NCBI GenBank assembly: GCA_900540785.1
Contig: UQHF01000011.1
Coordinates: forward strand, 38,735 to 102,734
From: an uncultured Blautia sp.
Lineage (GTDB): Bacteria > Bacillota > Clostridia > Lachnospirales > Lachnospiraceae
Reading direction: 5' to 3'
Length of the DNA stretch: 64,000 nucleotides
Shown: in pieces, positions 7,217 to 15,409 of the stretch
How the letters are laid out: each line of letters begins with the position of its first letter
How positions within the stretch are numbered: the stretch's first letter is position 1
Notes under the pieces: model-generated
The model's input: only the letters and a program-made list of their open reading frames with translations
Databases searched by the model: none
Told to the model about the DNA's origin: nothing
Made by a program: the position numbers and the translations under genes

Positions 7217-9817
7217 ATGAAACCTTATTACAGCCAGAGCGCAGAAGATGTGCAAAAAGAGATCAACGGGGGAATGGAACCTCTCAGCGATTCCAGAGTA
7301 AGAGAAAATCAGGACAAATATGGTTTTAACGAGCTGGTAGAAGGAAAGAAAAAGAGCACTCTTCAGATTTTTCTGGAGCAGTTTAAGGATTTCCTTGTAA
7401 TTATTCTTATCTGTGCTGCAACTGTATCGTTTTTCCTTGGAGAAACAGAAAGTACAGTTGTTATCCTTGTAGTTATTACCATGAATGCCATTCTGGGAAC
7501 AGTACAGACAATTAAAGCAGAGCATTCGCTCAACAGCTTGAAACAGCTTTCCGCACCTAATGCAAAAGTTCTCCGTGGCGGGATTGTTGTGGAAGTGCCA
7601 AGCCGTGAAGTTACAGTCGGTGATGAAGTACATCTGGAAGCAGGAGATTACGTTCCTGCAGACGGACGAATTGTAGAGTGCGCCAGCTTGAAGGTAGACG
7701 AAAGCGCACTTACAGGCGAGAGTATCGCCGTAGAAAAAAGCAGTGAGACACTGGAGGGAGAGCTTCCTTTAGGTGATCGCGTAAACATGGTTTATTCCGG
7801 AAGCTTTGTCACTTACGGAAGAGCAAAATTCATTGTAACAGATATTGGAATGAATACAGAGGTTGGAAAGATTGCAGGTCTTCTTAAAAACACTTCCGAG
7901 AAAAAGACACCGCTTCAGGTAAACCTCGACCAGTTTGGACAGAAGCTTTCTATTATTATCCTTGTTCTCTGTGCTGCACTATTTGGTCTTCAGGTAGTAA
8001 AAGGCGGAGATATTGCAGACGCGTTCCTCTTTGCAGTTGCTCTTGCAGTAGCAGCCATTCCGGAAGCTTTAAGCTCCATTGTAACGATCGTTCTTGCTTT
8101 CGGTACACAGAAGATGGCAAAACAGGGTGCGATCATCCGTAAGCTCCAGGCTGTAGAAGGTCTTGGAAGCGTGTCTATTGTATGTTCAGATAAAACAGGA
8201 ACTCTGACACAGAATAAAATGACAGTAGAGCATTATTATGTAGACGGACAGGATATTCCGGCAGAGAATATCAATCCGGAAAATCCCCTTCATAAACAGA
8301 TGCTCCGCCTCAGTATTCTCTGTAACGATTCCACAAATATTGATGGGAAAGAAATCGGAGATCCGACAGAGACAGCGCTTATTAATCTTGGAGACAAGCT
8401 TGGCGTTCCGGCAGAGAGAGTAAGAAAGGCATATCCACGTTTAAGTGAGATTCCTTTTGACAGCGACAGAAAATTAATGTCAACCTTCCATAATCTGAAA
8501 GACGGTTATACGATGGTGACAAAGGGCGCTGTGGACGTGATGCTGAACCGCGTAAAATACATTCAGAAAAACGGTGAGCTTGTTCCTCTTACAGAAAAAG
8601 ATATTCAGGAAATTGCAAAGGCAAATGAAAGCTATTCCAGACAGGGCTTGCGTGTCCTTGGTATGGGATACAGAAAGTTTGACGGAGAAAGAGAGCTTTC
8701 CCTTGAGGACGAAAACGACCTTGTATTCCTCGGTCTGATCGCTATGATGGACCCGCCTCGTCCGGAGAGTGCGGCAGCAGTTGCAGACTGTATCAGTGCA
8801 GGTATCCGTCCGATCATGATCACAGGTGACCATAAGGTAACGGCAGCAGCCATTGCAAGAAGAATCGGTATTTTAACAGATGACAGTCAGGCGTGTGAAG
8901 GATCTGAAATCGATGGATTAAGTGACGAAGAATTAAAAGATTTCGTAGAAAACATCACAGTTTATGCCCGTGTGACACCGGAGCACAAGATCCGTATTGT
9001 CCGCGCATGGCAGGAAAAAGGAAATATTGTTTCCATGACAGGTGACGGTGTAAATGACGCGCCTGCTCTGAAACAGGCAGACATCGGCGTGGCAATGGGA
9101 ATTACAGGAACAGAGGTTTCCAAAGATGCTTCTTCCATGATCCTCACAGACGACAACTTTGCCACAATTATTAAGGCAGTGGAAAATGGACGAAACGTAT
9201 ATGCAAATATTAAGAGAGCGATTCAGTTCCTCCTTTCCGGAAATTTTGCAGGAATCCTTGTAGTGCTTTTATCTTCTCTTCTCGGACTTCCTGTTCCGTT
9301 TGCAGCCGTACATCTTCTGTTTATCAACCTTGTAACAGACAGTCTTCCGGCGATTGCTCTTGGACTGGAACCATATAAACATAACGTCATGAATGAAAAA
9401 CCGCGTCCGATGAACGAATCCATTCTCACAAAAGGATTCCTTGCAAGAGTCGGTGTGGAAGGTACAGTCATTGGTTTAATTACACTGGGAGCTTTTATGC
9501 TGGGATACCAGGGCGGAGACGCAAAACTTGCCAGCACAATGGCATTTGCAGTTCTTTGTCTTTCCCGTCTTGTTCACGGATATAACTGTAAATCAAAAAG
9601 TCCTGTACTCTTTAAAAAGCAGTTTTTCAATAACAAATATATGCAGGGAGCGCTGGCAGTGGGCGTTGTGCTTGTAACGCTTGTACTGACTGTTCCGGCA
9701 TTCCAGGGACTGTTTGCAGTAAGAACCTTAAACCTTACACAGCTTTTCACAGTGTATGGACTTGCACTTTTGAATCTGCCGATTATTCAGGCAATGAAAG
9801 CGCTGAAGAAAAAATAA
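7217..9817 (+). CDS. P-type cation ATPase (Ca2+/Mn2+ type)
   Basis: This 866-residue P2-type ATPase exports divalent cations. It has the N-terminal cation-ATPase domain, TGES (about residue 166), membrane motif PEALSSIV (about 281), the phosphorylation motif DKTGTLT (about 325), the TGD and GDGVNDAP hinge motifs, and a C-terminal block of membrane helices. Its family is usually named calcium-translocating, but the manganese riboswitch in its own leader indicates that Mn2+ is a physiological substrate. The ATG at 7217 is chosen because AAAGGA lies eight bases upstream; an ATG at 7211 is only two bases from it. A strong terminator follows. Confidence 0.93.
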   Translation: MKPYYSQSAEDVQKEINGGMEPLSDSRVRENQDKYGFNELVEGKKKSTLQIFLEQFKDFLVIILICAATVSFFLGETESTVVILVVITMNAILGTVQTIKAEHSLNSLKQLSAPNAKVLRGGIVVEVPSREVTVGDEVHLEAGDYVPADGRIVECASLKVDESALTGESIAVEKSSETLEGELPLGDRVNMVYSGSFVTYGRAKFIVTDIGMNTEVGKIAGLLKNTSEKKTPLQVNLDQFGQKLSIIILVLCAALFGLQVVKGGDIADAFLFAVALAVAAIPEALSSIVTIVLAFGTQKMAKQGAIIRKLQAVEGLGSVSIVCSDKTGTLTQNKMTVEHYYVDGQDIPAENINPENPLHKQMLRLSILCNDSTNIDGKEIGDPTETALINLGDKLGVPAERVRKAYPRLSEIPFDSDRKLMSTFHNLKDGYTMVTKGAVDVMLNRVKYIQKNGELVPLTEKDIQEIAKANESYSRQGLRVLGMGYRKFDGERELSLEDENDLVFLGLIAMMDPPRPESAAAVADCISAGIRPIMITGDHKVTAAAIARRIGILTDDSQACEGSEIDGLSDEELKDFVENITVYARVTPEHKIRIVRAWQEKGNIVSMTGDGVNDAPALKQADIGVAMGITGTEVSKDASSMILTDDNFATIIKAVENGRNVYANIKRAIQFLLSGNFAGILVVLLSSLLGLPVPFAAVHLLFINLVTDSLPAIALGLEPYKHNVMNEKPRPMNESILTKGFLARVGVEGTVIGLITLGAFMLGYQGGDAKLASTMAFAVLCLSRLVHGYNCKSKSPVLFKKQFFNNKYMQGALAVGVVLVTLVLTVPAFQGLFAVRTLNLTQLFTVYGLALLNLPIIQAMKALKKK

Positions 9818-9830
9818 ATACAGAATTGCG

Positions 9831-9872
9831 AAAATATCCAGCAGGAGATTTGCTCCTGGTGGATATTTTTTT
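9831..9872 (+). terminator. terminator of the P-type ATPase gene
   Basis: A long stem, ATATCCA-GCAGGAG with CTCCTG-TGGATAT, is followed by seven Ts, 15 bases after the stop. Confidence 0.85.
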
Positions 9873-9974
9873 GCCGTGAGGCAGGGTTCTTTTGGACTGT
9901 ACACTTTGTCGGGAGTTTGATATACTGGGGAAAGAGGATTAGAGCAATTTAGGGAACATTACCGGACGGCATAA

Positions 9975-10427
9975 GATTAAAAAACAGTTCGCGCACTTCT
10001 GACGTCATATGGCGACTCTATATCTGCGGTTCGCCGCAAACAGGACAGATTTTCTTTATTTTGCTGCGCCGCTTATCTGTTCTTCAAAAGCAAACTCGCC
10101 TGCAAGCAGGCTCAAACAATGCTTTCGAAGAACGCTAGGCTCGCAAAATAAAGAAAATCTGTCAAAGTTTGCTTGCGAATCCGCAGATATATTATCGCAT
10201 ATTAGACGCAGATGGTTTGCTGAAAAATTTTGAATACCACCGCACAGCTATAGCGGCTTAAAAACAGATTCGAAGTGATGATAGCGAAGCTTCCGCAGGA
10301 AAGGACTGCGCCAGCTCCTCCACCGAGCACACTGTCTGAGCCGAAGGCGAGTTTGTGCGAATGGAGGTTATAGGCGCGCAGCCTTTCCCGGAACTGGAGC
10401 GTGTCACAAGAACTGTTTTTAAATCTC
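9975..10427. repeat. large nested palindromic non-coding element
   Basis: The region is bounded by inverted copies of AAAAACAGTTC (from 9979) and GAACTGTTTTT (to about 10422). The left half is a nested palindrome. TATATCTGCGG (10019-10029) pairs with 10181-10191. A perfect 21-base arm (10044-10064) pairs with 10143-10163. A 14-base arm (10079-10092) pairs with 10120-10133 with one mismatch, and GCCTGCAAGCAGGC forms the tip. The right half (10258-10427) folds as a second long hairpin: GGAAAGG-CTGCGC with GCGCAG-CCTTTCC, then CCTCCA-GCAC with GTGC-TGGAGG. No ORF here is credible. It may be a mobile repeat, a structured RNA, or a leader of moaC. Confidence 0.7.
10132..10167 (+). repeat. 36-base segment shared with 23791-23826
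   Basis: This stretch, inside the right arm of the large palindrome, matches 23791-23826 at about 30 of 36 positions; both share GCTCGCAAAAT and GAAAATCTG. The second copy also sits inside an inverted repeat, downstream of trxB. Confidence 0.6.
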
Positions 10428-10475
10428 TATTCCGTCCGCTGATATTAAAATACAACAACTAACAGAGGTGATACA

Positions 10476-10964
10476 ATGGGAGAAGGTTTTACTCATTTTG
10501 ACAAAAACGGCAATGCGGTCATGGTGGACGTATCCGGCAAGAACGATACATTCCGGACTGCTACGGCAGTGGGAGAAATCCATGTGGGAAGAGAGATTAT
10601 GGAAGCCGTAACAGGCGGCAATATAAAGAAAGGCGATGTACTTGGCGTTGCCCGGGTTGCGGGAATCATGGGCGTGAAACGGACGTCGGATCTGGTTCCC
10701 ATGTGCCACCCTCTTTTTGTCCAGAAATGCTCTGTAGACTATGAGCTGGAAGAAGAGAAGGGCATTATCCGCGCATTTTGTACAGTAAAAACTCAGGGAA
10801 AAACAGGGGTGGAAATGGAAGCCTTAACAGGAGTGCAGGTAACGCTTCTCACAATTTACGACATGTGTAAAGCCATTGACAAAAGAATGGTAATGACGAA
10901 TATTCATCTTGTAGAAAAAACAGGAGGAAAAAGCGGGGATTTTTCTTTTGAAGAGAAAGAATAG
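10476..10964 (+). CDS. moaC: cyclic pyranopterin monophosphate synthase
   Basis: MoaC forms cyclic pyranopterin monophosphate in molybdenum cofactor synthesis. The 162 residues show the family start MVDVSGKNDTFRTATA, the PMCHPLF motif and GKTGVEMEALTGV with the expected catalytic lysine and histidine surroundings, ending in DMCKAIDKRM. Length is typical. GAGGTG precedes the ATG. It heads a short run with a MogA/MoaB protein and a MOSC protein; moaA and moeA are not in the window. The leader is the large palindromic element. Confidence 0.96.
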   Translation: MGEGFTHFDKNGNAVMVDVSGKNDTFRTATAVGEIHVGREIMEAVTGGNIKKGDVLGVARVAGIMGVKRTSDLVPMCHPLFVQKCSVDYELEEEKGIIRAFCTVKTQGKTGVEMEALTGVQVTLLTIYDMCKAIDKRMVMTNIHLVEKTGGKSGDFSFEEKE

Positions 10965-11012
10965 ACAATCAGGAAGAACGATCATGATACCGCTTTCCGG
11001 AAGGGAGATATT

Positions 11013-11501
11013 ATGAAACGAGTAGCAATCATCACATCAAGCGACAGTGGATACAGAGGAGAAAGAGAGGATTTAAGCGGTCCTGTCATAAAGGAAATCG
11101 TGGAAAAGACAGGATATGAAGTGGTTTCTATGGAAATTTTGCCAGACGATAAGGAAATGCTGAAAAAGCGCATGGCGGAAATTGCAGATAAGGGAGCGGC
11201 AGAACTGATCCTCACAACAGGAGGGACGGGCTTTTCCCAAAGAGATGTGATGCCGGAGGCAACAGAGGAAATCTGCGAGCGACGCGTTCCGGGGATTCCG
11301 GAGGCAATGCGCGCTTACAGCATGACGATTACAAAACGGGCTATGTTAAGCAGAAGCGCAGCGGGAATCCGGAAAAAAACTCTGATCATTAATTTGCCGG
11401 GAAGTCCAAAAGCCGTTCGGGAAAGTCTGGAATATATTATAGACGCACTGGGACACGGAATTGAAATTATGACGGGAGAAGCAGGAAACTGCGCCAGATA
11501 A
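11013..11501 (+). CDS. MogA/MoaB family molybdenum cofactor protein
   Basis: Members of this family adenylylate molybdopterin before metal insertion. The 162-residue protein has TTGGTGFSQRDVMPEAT, with the molybdopterin-binding signature, then LSRSAAGIRKKTLIINLPGSPKAV near the C-terminus, as in MogA. A GGGAG ribosome site precedes the ATG. It lies 48 bases after moaC and 38 bases before the MOSC gene, so the three are likely one operon. MogA and MoaB cannot be told apart safely by eye. Confidence 0.92.
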   Translation: MKRVAIITSSDSGYRGEREDLSGPVIKEIVEKTGYEVVSMEILPDDKEMLKKRMAEIADKGAAELILTTGGTGFSQRDVMPEATEEICERRVPGIPEAMRAYSMTITKRAMLSRSAAGIRKKTLIINLPGSPKAVRESLEYIIDALGHGIEIMTGEAGNCAR

Positions 11502-11539
11502 GAGAATATATGGAGCAATGAAACGGGAGGAAGATTTTT

Positions 11540-11986
11540 ATGGGAAAAGTAATGTCAGTATGCACAAGTGAGGCAAAGGGCACACAGAAAAAAAACGTAG
11601 GAACAGCAGAGTTTGTGGAAGACTGGGGAATAAAAGGAGATGCTCACGCAGGGAAATGGCATCGCCAGGTAAGCCTTCTTTCTTATGATAAAATAGAGGA
11701 ATTTCGCGCAAGAGGAGCAGAAGTGGAAGATGGCGCTTTTGGAGAAAACCTTGCAGTGGAGGGCTTTGATTTCGCAAAGCTTCCTGTGGGGACAATTTTC
11801 AAATGCAATGATGTAGTTCTTGAGCTTACACAGATTGGAAAGAAGTGCCACAGCGGCTGTGAAATTTTCAAAAAAATGGGCGACTGTATTATGCCGAGAG
11901 AGGGCGTTTTTACAAAAGTTCTTCATGGGGGAAAAATAAGCGTGGGGGACGAACTGATTATTTTGGAGGAAAAACATGATATTTGA
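11540..11986 (+). CDS. MOSC domain protein
   Basis: This 148-residue single-domain protein matches the MOSC superfamily (molybdenum cofactor sulfurase C-terminal). It shows WGIKGDAHAGKWHRQVSLL, FGENLAVEGFDF and IGKKCHSGCEIFKKMGDCIMP. The conserved cysteine in the last segment is the presumed sulfur or metal site. Its place behind moaC and the MogA-like gene supports a role in cofactor sulfuration or transfer. The 3' end overlaps the tatD start by 11 bases. Confidence 0.9.
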   Translation: MGKVMSVCTSEAKGTQKKNVGTAEFVEDWGIKGDAHAGKWHRQVSLLSYDKIEEFRARGAEVEDGAFGENLAVEGFDFAKLPVGTIFKCNDVVLELTQIGKKCHSGCEIFKKMGDCIMPREGVFTKVLHGGKISVGDELIILEEKHDI

Positions 11987-12749
11987 CACACATGCACATT
12001 ACGATGACGAGGCTTTTAATGAAGACAGAGAGACACTTCTCGATTCCATGAGGGAAAACGGAATTGGCTGGATTGTAAATGCCTGCGCTTCCGCTGAGCA
12101 TATGGAGGAAACCATTGCCCTTATGGAAAAATATCCTTTTATTTACGGAGCGGTGGGCGTTCACCCTGACGATGCGGATAAAATGACAGAGGAGACGCTA
12201 TCAAAGATACGCCGTTTTTCCCGCCATGAAAAAGCAGTGGCGATTGGAGAAATCGGTCTTGATTATTACTGGCATAAAGAAAAAGAGGAGCATGAGATTC
12301 AGAAAAAAATGTTCCGGGCGCAGATGGATATTGCGAGAGAGGAGAAACTTCCTTTTATGATACACAGCCGCGATGCGGCAGAGGATACACTCTCTATTGT
12401 TCGGGAATACATGAACGAGGGAATGTCAGGCGGCATTATCCACTGCTTTTCTTATGGAAAAGAAATGGCACGGGAATATCTGAATATGGGACTGTTTCTC
12501 GGAATTGGCGGTGTTGTTACATTTAAAAATGCAAAAAAATTAAAAGAGGTGGTGGCGTACGCGCCTCTTTCTCAGCTTGTCCTTGAGACGGACTGCCCTT
12601 ATATGTCTCCGGAGCCTTACAGGGGGAAAAGAAATTCTTCTCTAAACCTTCCTTATGTAGCCCAGGCAATCGGGAAATTGAAGGGGATTTCAGCGGAAGA
12701 AGTTGTAAGAATTACGGAAGAAAACGCAAGGAGACTTCTGGGGATTTAA
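11976..12749 (+). CDS. TatD family metal-dependent hydrolase
   Basis: TatD proteins are TIM-barrel nucleases or phosphoesterases. The 257 residues carry the metal ligands in order: DTHAHYDD near the N-terminus, GEIGLDYY, IHSRDA, IHCFS and ETDCPYMSPEP, ending with the usual RGKRN and ITEENARRLLGI. The start overlaps the MOSC gene, with GGAGGAAAAACATG inside that gene's end, so translation is probably coupled. The cellular substrate is unknown. Confidence 0.93.
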   Translation: MIFDTHAHYDDEAFNEDRETLLDSMRENGIGWIVNACASAEHMEETIALMEKYPFIYGAVGVHPDDADKMTEETLSKIRRFSRHEKAVAIGEIGLDYYWHKEKEEHEIQKKMFRAQMDIAREEKLPFMIHSRDAAEDTLSIVREYMNEGMSGGIIHCFSYGKEMAREYLNMGLFLGIGGVVTFKNAKKLKEVVAYAPLSQLVLETDCPYMSPEPYRGKRNSSLNLPYVAQAIGKLKGISAEEVVRITEENARRLLGI

Positions 12750-12773
12750 GAGAAAAGAAAAGGATAAAAGTGT

Positions 12774-13598
12774 ATGGGGATAAAAGAAAAAAGGGAACAG
12801 ATGTGTCGAAGCAGCATTTCTTTGAAGATTTCAGGAAAAGAAGAATATAAACCCGGTAAAACACGCTTTGGCGGACGTCCTGATGTGCCATTTGATTTTA
12901 ATTGGCCTGTTTTTGAAGAAAAGGACTGTGACGGAGTAGTAAAGATTGTTCCATTGACTTTTTTGGTTCAGTTTAACTGCGAGGAACTGGTACCATATGA
13001 TGTGGAACACTTGTTGCCGGATCATGGTCTGCTGTCTTTCTTTTATGATACAGATGGTCAGCCGTGGGGCTTTGATCCTGATGATGCAGGCGGTGCCCGT
13101 GTGTTCTGGTTTGAGGATATTTCTGCATTGAGAGAGGCAGATTATCCTGCGGATATGAAGGAAGATATAAAATTGCCTGCATTTCATATAGAAATGGAGC
13201 AGAAAAATTCTTTTCCGGATTGGGAAGATTTCTCTGAAATTTATTCATGCGATGAGGAGGAATTTGAACTTTTGCAAACGGAAACAGAGGAAGAGGAACA
13301 GACAAAATTACTGGGGTGGCCGGACATTATTCAGGATACGATGGCTGTTGAATGTGAGTTGATTGAAAAAGGGTATTATCTGGGAGATGATTGGGGAAGT
13401 ATTCCCAGGACGGTATGGCAGCAGGCAAAGGCAACAGCTTTGGATAAGTGGTATTTATTGTTTCAGCTTGATACGATGGAAGAAAGTGATTTTTCTATGA
13501 CGTTTGGGGATTGTGGACGGATTTATTTTTATATCCCCAGGGAGGATCTGTTGGAGAGAGGCTTTGAACATGTGTGGGCAATATTGCAGTGTGAATAA
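12774..13598 (+). CDS. DUF1963 (YwqG-like) protein
   Basis: This 274-residue soluble acidic protein resembles the YwqG/DUF1963 family: KTRFGGRPDVPFDFNWP near residue 30, LTFLVQFNCEEL, LLSFFYDTDGQPWGFDP, then a WPDIIQD segment and a C-terminal DWGSIPRTVW / GDCGRIYFYIP region. No signal peptide or membrane span is seen. Some YwqG-like proteins sit in toxin-immunity neighbourhoods, and the next two genes are similar small cytoplasmic proteins, but no toxin gene is present here. The function is not known. Confidence 0.8.
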   Translation: MGIKEKREQMCRSSISLKISGKEEYKPGKTRFGGRPDVPFDFNWPVFEEKDCDGVVKIVPLTFLVQFNCEELVPYDVEHLLPDHGLLSFFYDTDGQPWGFDPDDAGGARVFWFEDISALREADYPADMKEDIKLPAFHIEMEQKNSFPDWEDFSEIYSCDEEEFELLQTETEEEEQTKLLGWPDIIQDTMAVECELIEKGYYLGDDWGSIPRTVWQQAKATALDKWYLLFQLDTMEESDFSMTFGDCGRIYFYIPREDLLERGFEHVWAILQCE

Positions 13599-13654
13599 AG
13601 AAGTTACGTTTTGGAAAACAGATAAAACGGTAATTGGAGAAAGCGAGAAGAAAT

Positions 13655-14163
13655 ATGAAGGAATTTTTTGTAGAAGAGTTTTCTTCACAGGAATCTTACC
13701 GGAGCTTTATAAAATATATGCTGTCACACAGCCAGTTTTTTTCTGTTGTCTATTTCCGGTATCGGGAAAATGAACCGCTGAAGAAAAGGACGAAACCGCT
13801 TTATGAAAAACTGAAAAAGTTTAAAGAATACAGTGTGAGTACGAATGAATGGCCAGGTACAGTGACAATGGACAACGACCATATTTACAAATTTGTCTGT
13901 TACCGGGCAGAAATGGAATGTTTTGACTGGATGATACAAGTGCCGGGATTATACAATGGGATTATCCATATGCTCCTATGGATTTATGCTTTTACAGAGA
14001 TGGATATTGCTGGTTTTCTCTTACGGCGCATGAACAGACAGCCTGCCTGTATACAGACAGAGAAGAGGAACTCAGGGAACTGGAAGCACTTGGAGCAGAA
14101 CTGGTTTTTTCAGAAGATAATGCTGAGGTAGTTTACTGTGATTTTCCGGGAAAAGAGAAGTGA
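13655..14163 (+). pseudogene. frameshifted small protein, possible immunity type
   Basis: The reading frame runs from the ATG at 13655 to about 13957. It then continues in a different frame, from the GAT at 13960 through an in-frame ATG at 13978, to a stop at 14161-14163. Adding one G to the GGG at 13958-13960 would give a continuous product of about 169 residues across the junction (YNG-DYPYAPMDLCFYRDGY). The joined protein is soluble and I do not recognise its family. Either the gene is recently broken or the G-run is a sequence error. It lies between a DUF1963 and a DUF5071 gene. Confidence 0.65.
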
Positions 14164-14191
14164 CAGAAAGAGTTGTAAATGGGGGAAGATT

Positions 14192-14626
14192 ATGGAGTAT
14201 ATAGAGGCTGAAATGAAAGAAAAAAATATCTACGAGCTTTTACCACAGGATAAGTTTGATAATAAGAATATAGAAAAATTAAAAATGCTGGAAGATAAGG
14301 AGATAAAGCTTTTAATCCCGGAACTTCTGGAATGGCTGCAGGATTACAACTGGCCTGTTGCAGATGATGTACTTCAGGTACTTTTGCAGAGAGAAAATCT
14401 TGTAGTTCCATGTGTGAAAGAAATTTTGGAAGGATCTGTAGATGTAAGTTGGTTTATCTGGCTTATGGATCTTTTGATTCCCACTTTTACAAAGGAACAC
14501 AAAGAAGAGTTCAGGGAAATTCTGTATAAGATAAAAAATATGGAAGCGGTAGATGAAGATACAGAAGCTCTGGCAGAAGAGGCGGAGAAATGCTGGAAGA
14601 AGTGTTTCTGTATGGACATATCGTAA
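14192..14626 (+). CDS. DUF5071-like protein
   Basis: The 144-residue acidic, helical protein contains YELLPQDKFDNKNIEKLKM and LIPELLEWLQDYNWPVADDV, which match the DUF5071 pattern of a LLP-DK start and a P-x-LL-x-WLQD-NWPVA core. This family resembles HEAT-like immunity proteins found singly in Firmicutes. The ATG at 14192 is chosen because GGGGGA stands just upstream; an earlier ATG at 14138 lies inside the preceding gene. No function can be assigned. Confidence 0.72.
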   Translation: MEYIEAEMKEKNIYELLPQDKFDNKNIEKLKMLEDKEIKLLIPELLEWLQDYNWPVADDVLQVLLQRENLVVPCVKEILEGSVDVSWFIWLMDLLIPTFTKEHKEEFREILYKIKNMEAVDEDTEALAEEAEKCWKKCFCMDIS

Positions 14627-14652
14627 GGGTAAGAAATTTTGCCTTACCTTAC
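14623..14652 (+). terminator. inverted repeat after DUF5071 gene
   Basis: GTAAGGGTAAG and CTTACCTTAC pair around a 9-base loop, overlapping the stop codon. It could end the upstream gene or be an operator of the response-regulator promoter; no long T-run follows. Confidence 0.35.
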
Positions 14653-14716
14653 AATTTTGTAAGCCCATCGTTCTTTTAAATATGGTATGATGGTATCAGG
14701 AAAGGACGGGGACGAT

Positions 14717-15406
14717 ATGAGTACAATACTTCTTTTGGAAGACGATGAAAGCCTAATTGACGGACTTGTATATGCACTTACAAAGAATGGGTTTTGCGTG
14801 GAAGTGGTAAGAACCGTAAAAGAGGCGAAGAAAAGACTGGAAGGAAAAGAACCGGACTTATTTCTGCTTGATGTAATGCTTCCTGACGGAAGTGGATTTG
14901 AGGTATGTGAGGAAATTCGGAAAAAAGGAAGCACAGTTCCGGTTATTTTTCTTACGGCGGCAGATGAGGAAGTGCAGATTATACGCGGACTGGATACAGG
15001 CGGGGACGATTATATTACAAAACCGTTTAAGCTCGGGGAGCTTTGTTCCCGTATTCGGGCATTGTTAAGGAGAAGTGAACAGTGGAGAACAGGGAAAAAT
15101 GAAACAGAAATAAGATGTGGAGCTCTCGTGATCGACCTTTCCGGGAGCCGTGTGTATCTGGCAGGAGAACAGCTTGAACTCACAGGTGCGGAATACAGGC
15201 TTCTCTGCCTTCTCGCGGGAAATTCGGGACAGATTCTTACAAGAGAGAAGATTTTGGACAGACTGTGGGACGAAAAAGGAAGCTTTGTGGACGACAATAC
15301 CTTATCTGTTTATATTAGAAGGCTGCGTCAGAAAACGGAGAAAAATCCTTCTGAGCCGGAGCACTTAAAGACAGTGAGGGGACTCGGATATATGTGGGAG
15401 GAATGA
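14717..15406 (+). CDS. OmpR-family response regulator
   Basis: This 229-residue DNA-binding regulator has a receiver domain (LLLEDDESL start; phospho-acceptor Asp about residue 52 in LLDVMLPDGSG; KPF near residue 103) and a C-terminal winged helix (LLAGNSGQILTREKILDRLW, then YIRRLRQK and VRGLGYMW). The ATG at 14717 gives the standard N-terminus; an ATG at 14687 would add ten residues outside the fold. The sensor kinase starts three bases after its stop, and an ABC exporter follows, as in antimicrobial-peptide sensing modules. The likely target is the ABC operon. Confidence 0.93.
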   Translation: MSTILLLEDDESLIDGLVYALTKNGFCVEVVRTVKEAKKRLEGKEPDLFLLDVMLPDGSGFEVCEEIRKKGSTVPVIFLTAADEEVQIIRGLDTGGDDYITKPFKLGELCSRIRALLRRSEQWRTGKNETEIRCGALVIDLSGSRVYLAGEQLELTGAEYRLLCLLAGNSGQILTREKILDRLWDEKGSFVDDNTLSVYIRRLRQKTEKNPSEPEHLKTVRGLGYMWEE

Positions 15407-15409
15407 GAG

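Noticed and set aside
10009..10233. 74-residue ORF upstream of moaC
   Set aside because: It lies wholly in the nested palindrome, has no ribosome site, and its composition follows the repeat structure.
10258..10427. Molybdenum cofactor (Moco) riboswitch
   Set aside because: Position before moaC is right, but I could not match the conserved Moco motif with confidence and the adjoining palindrome suggests a repeat element.
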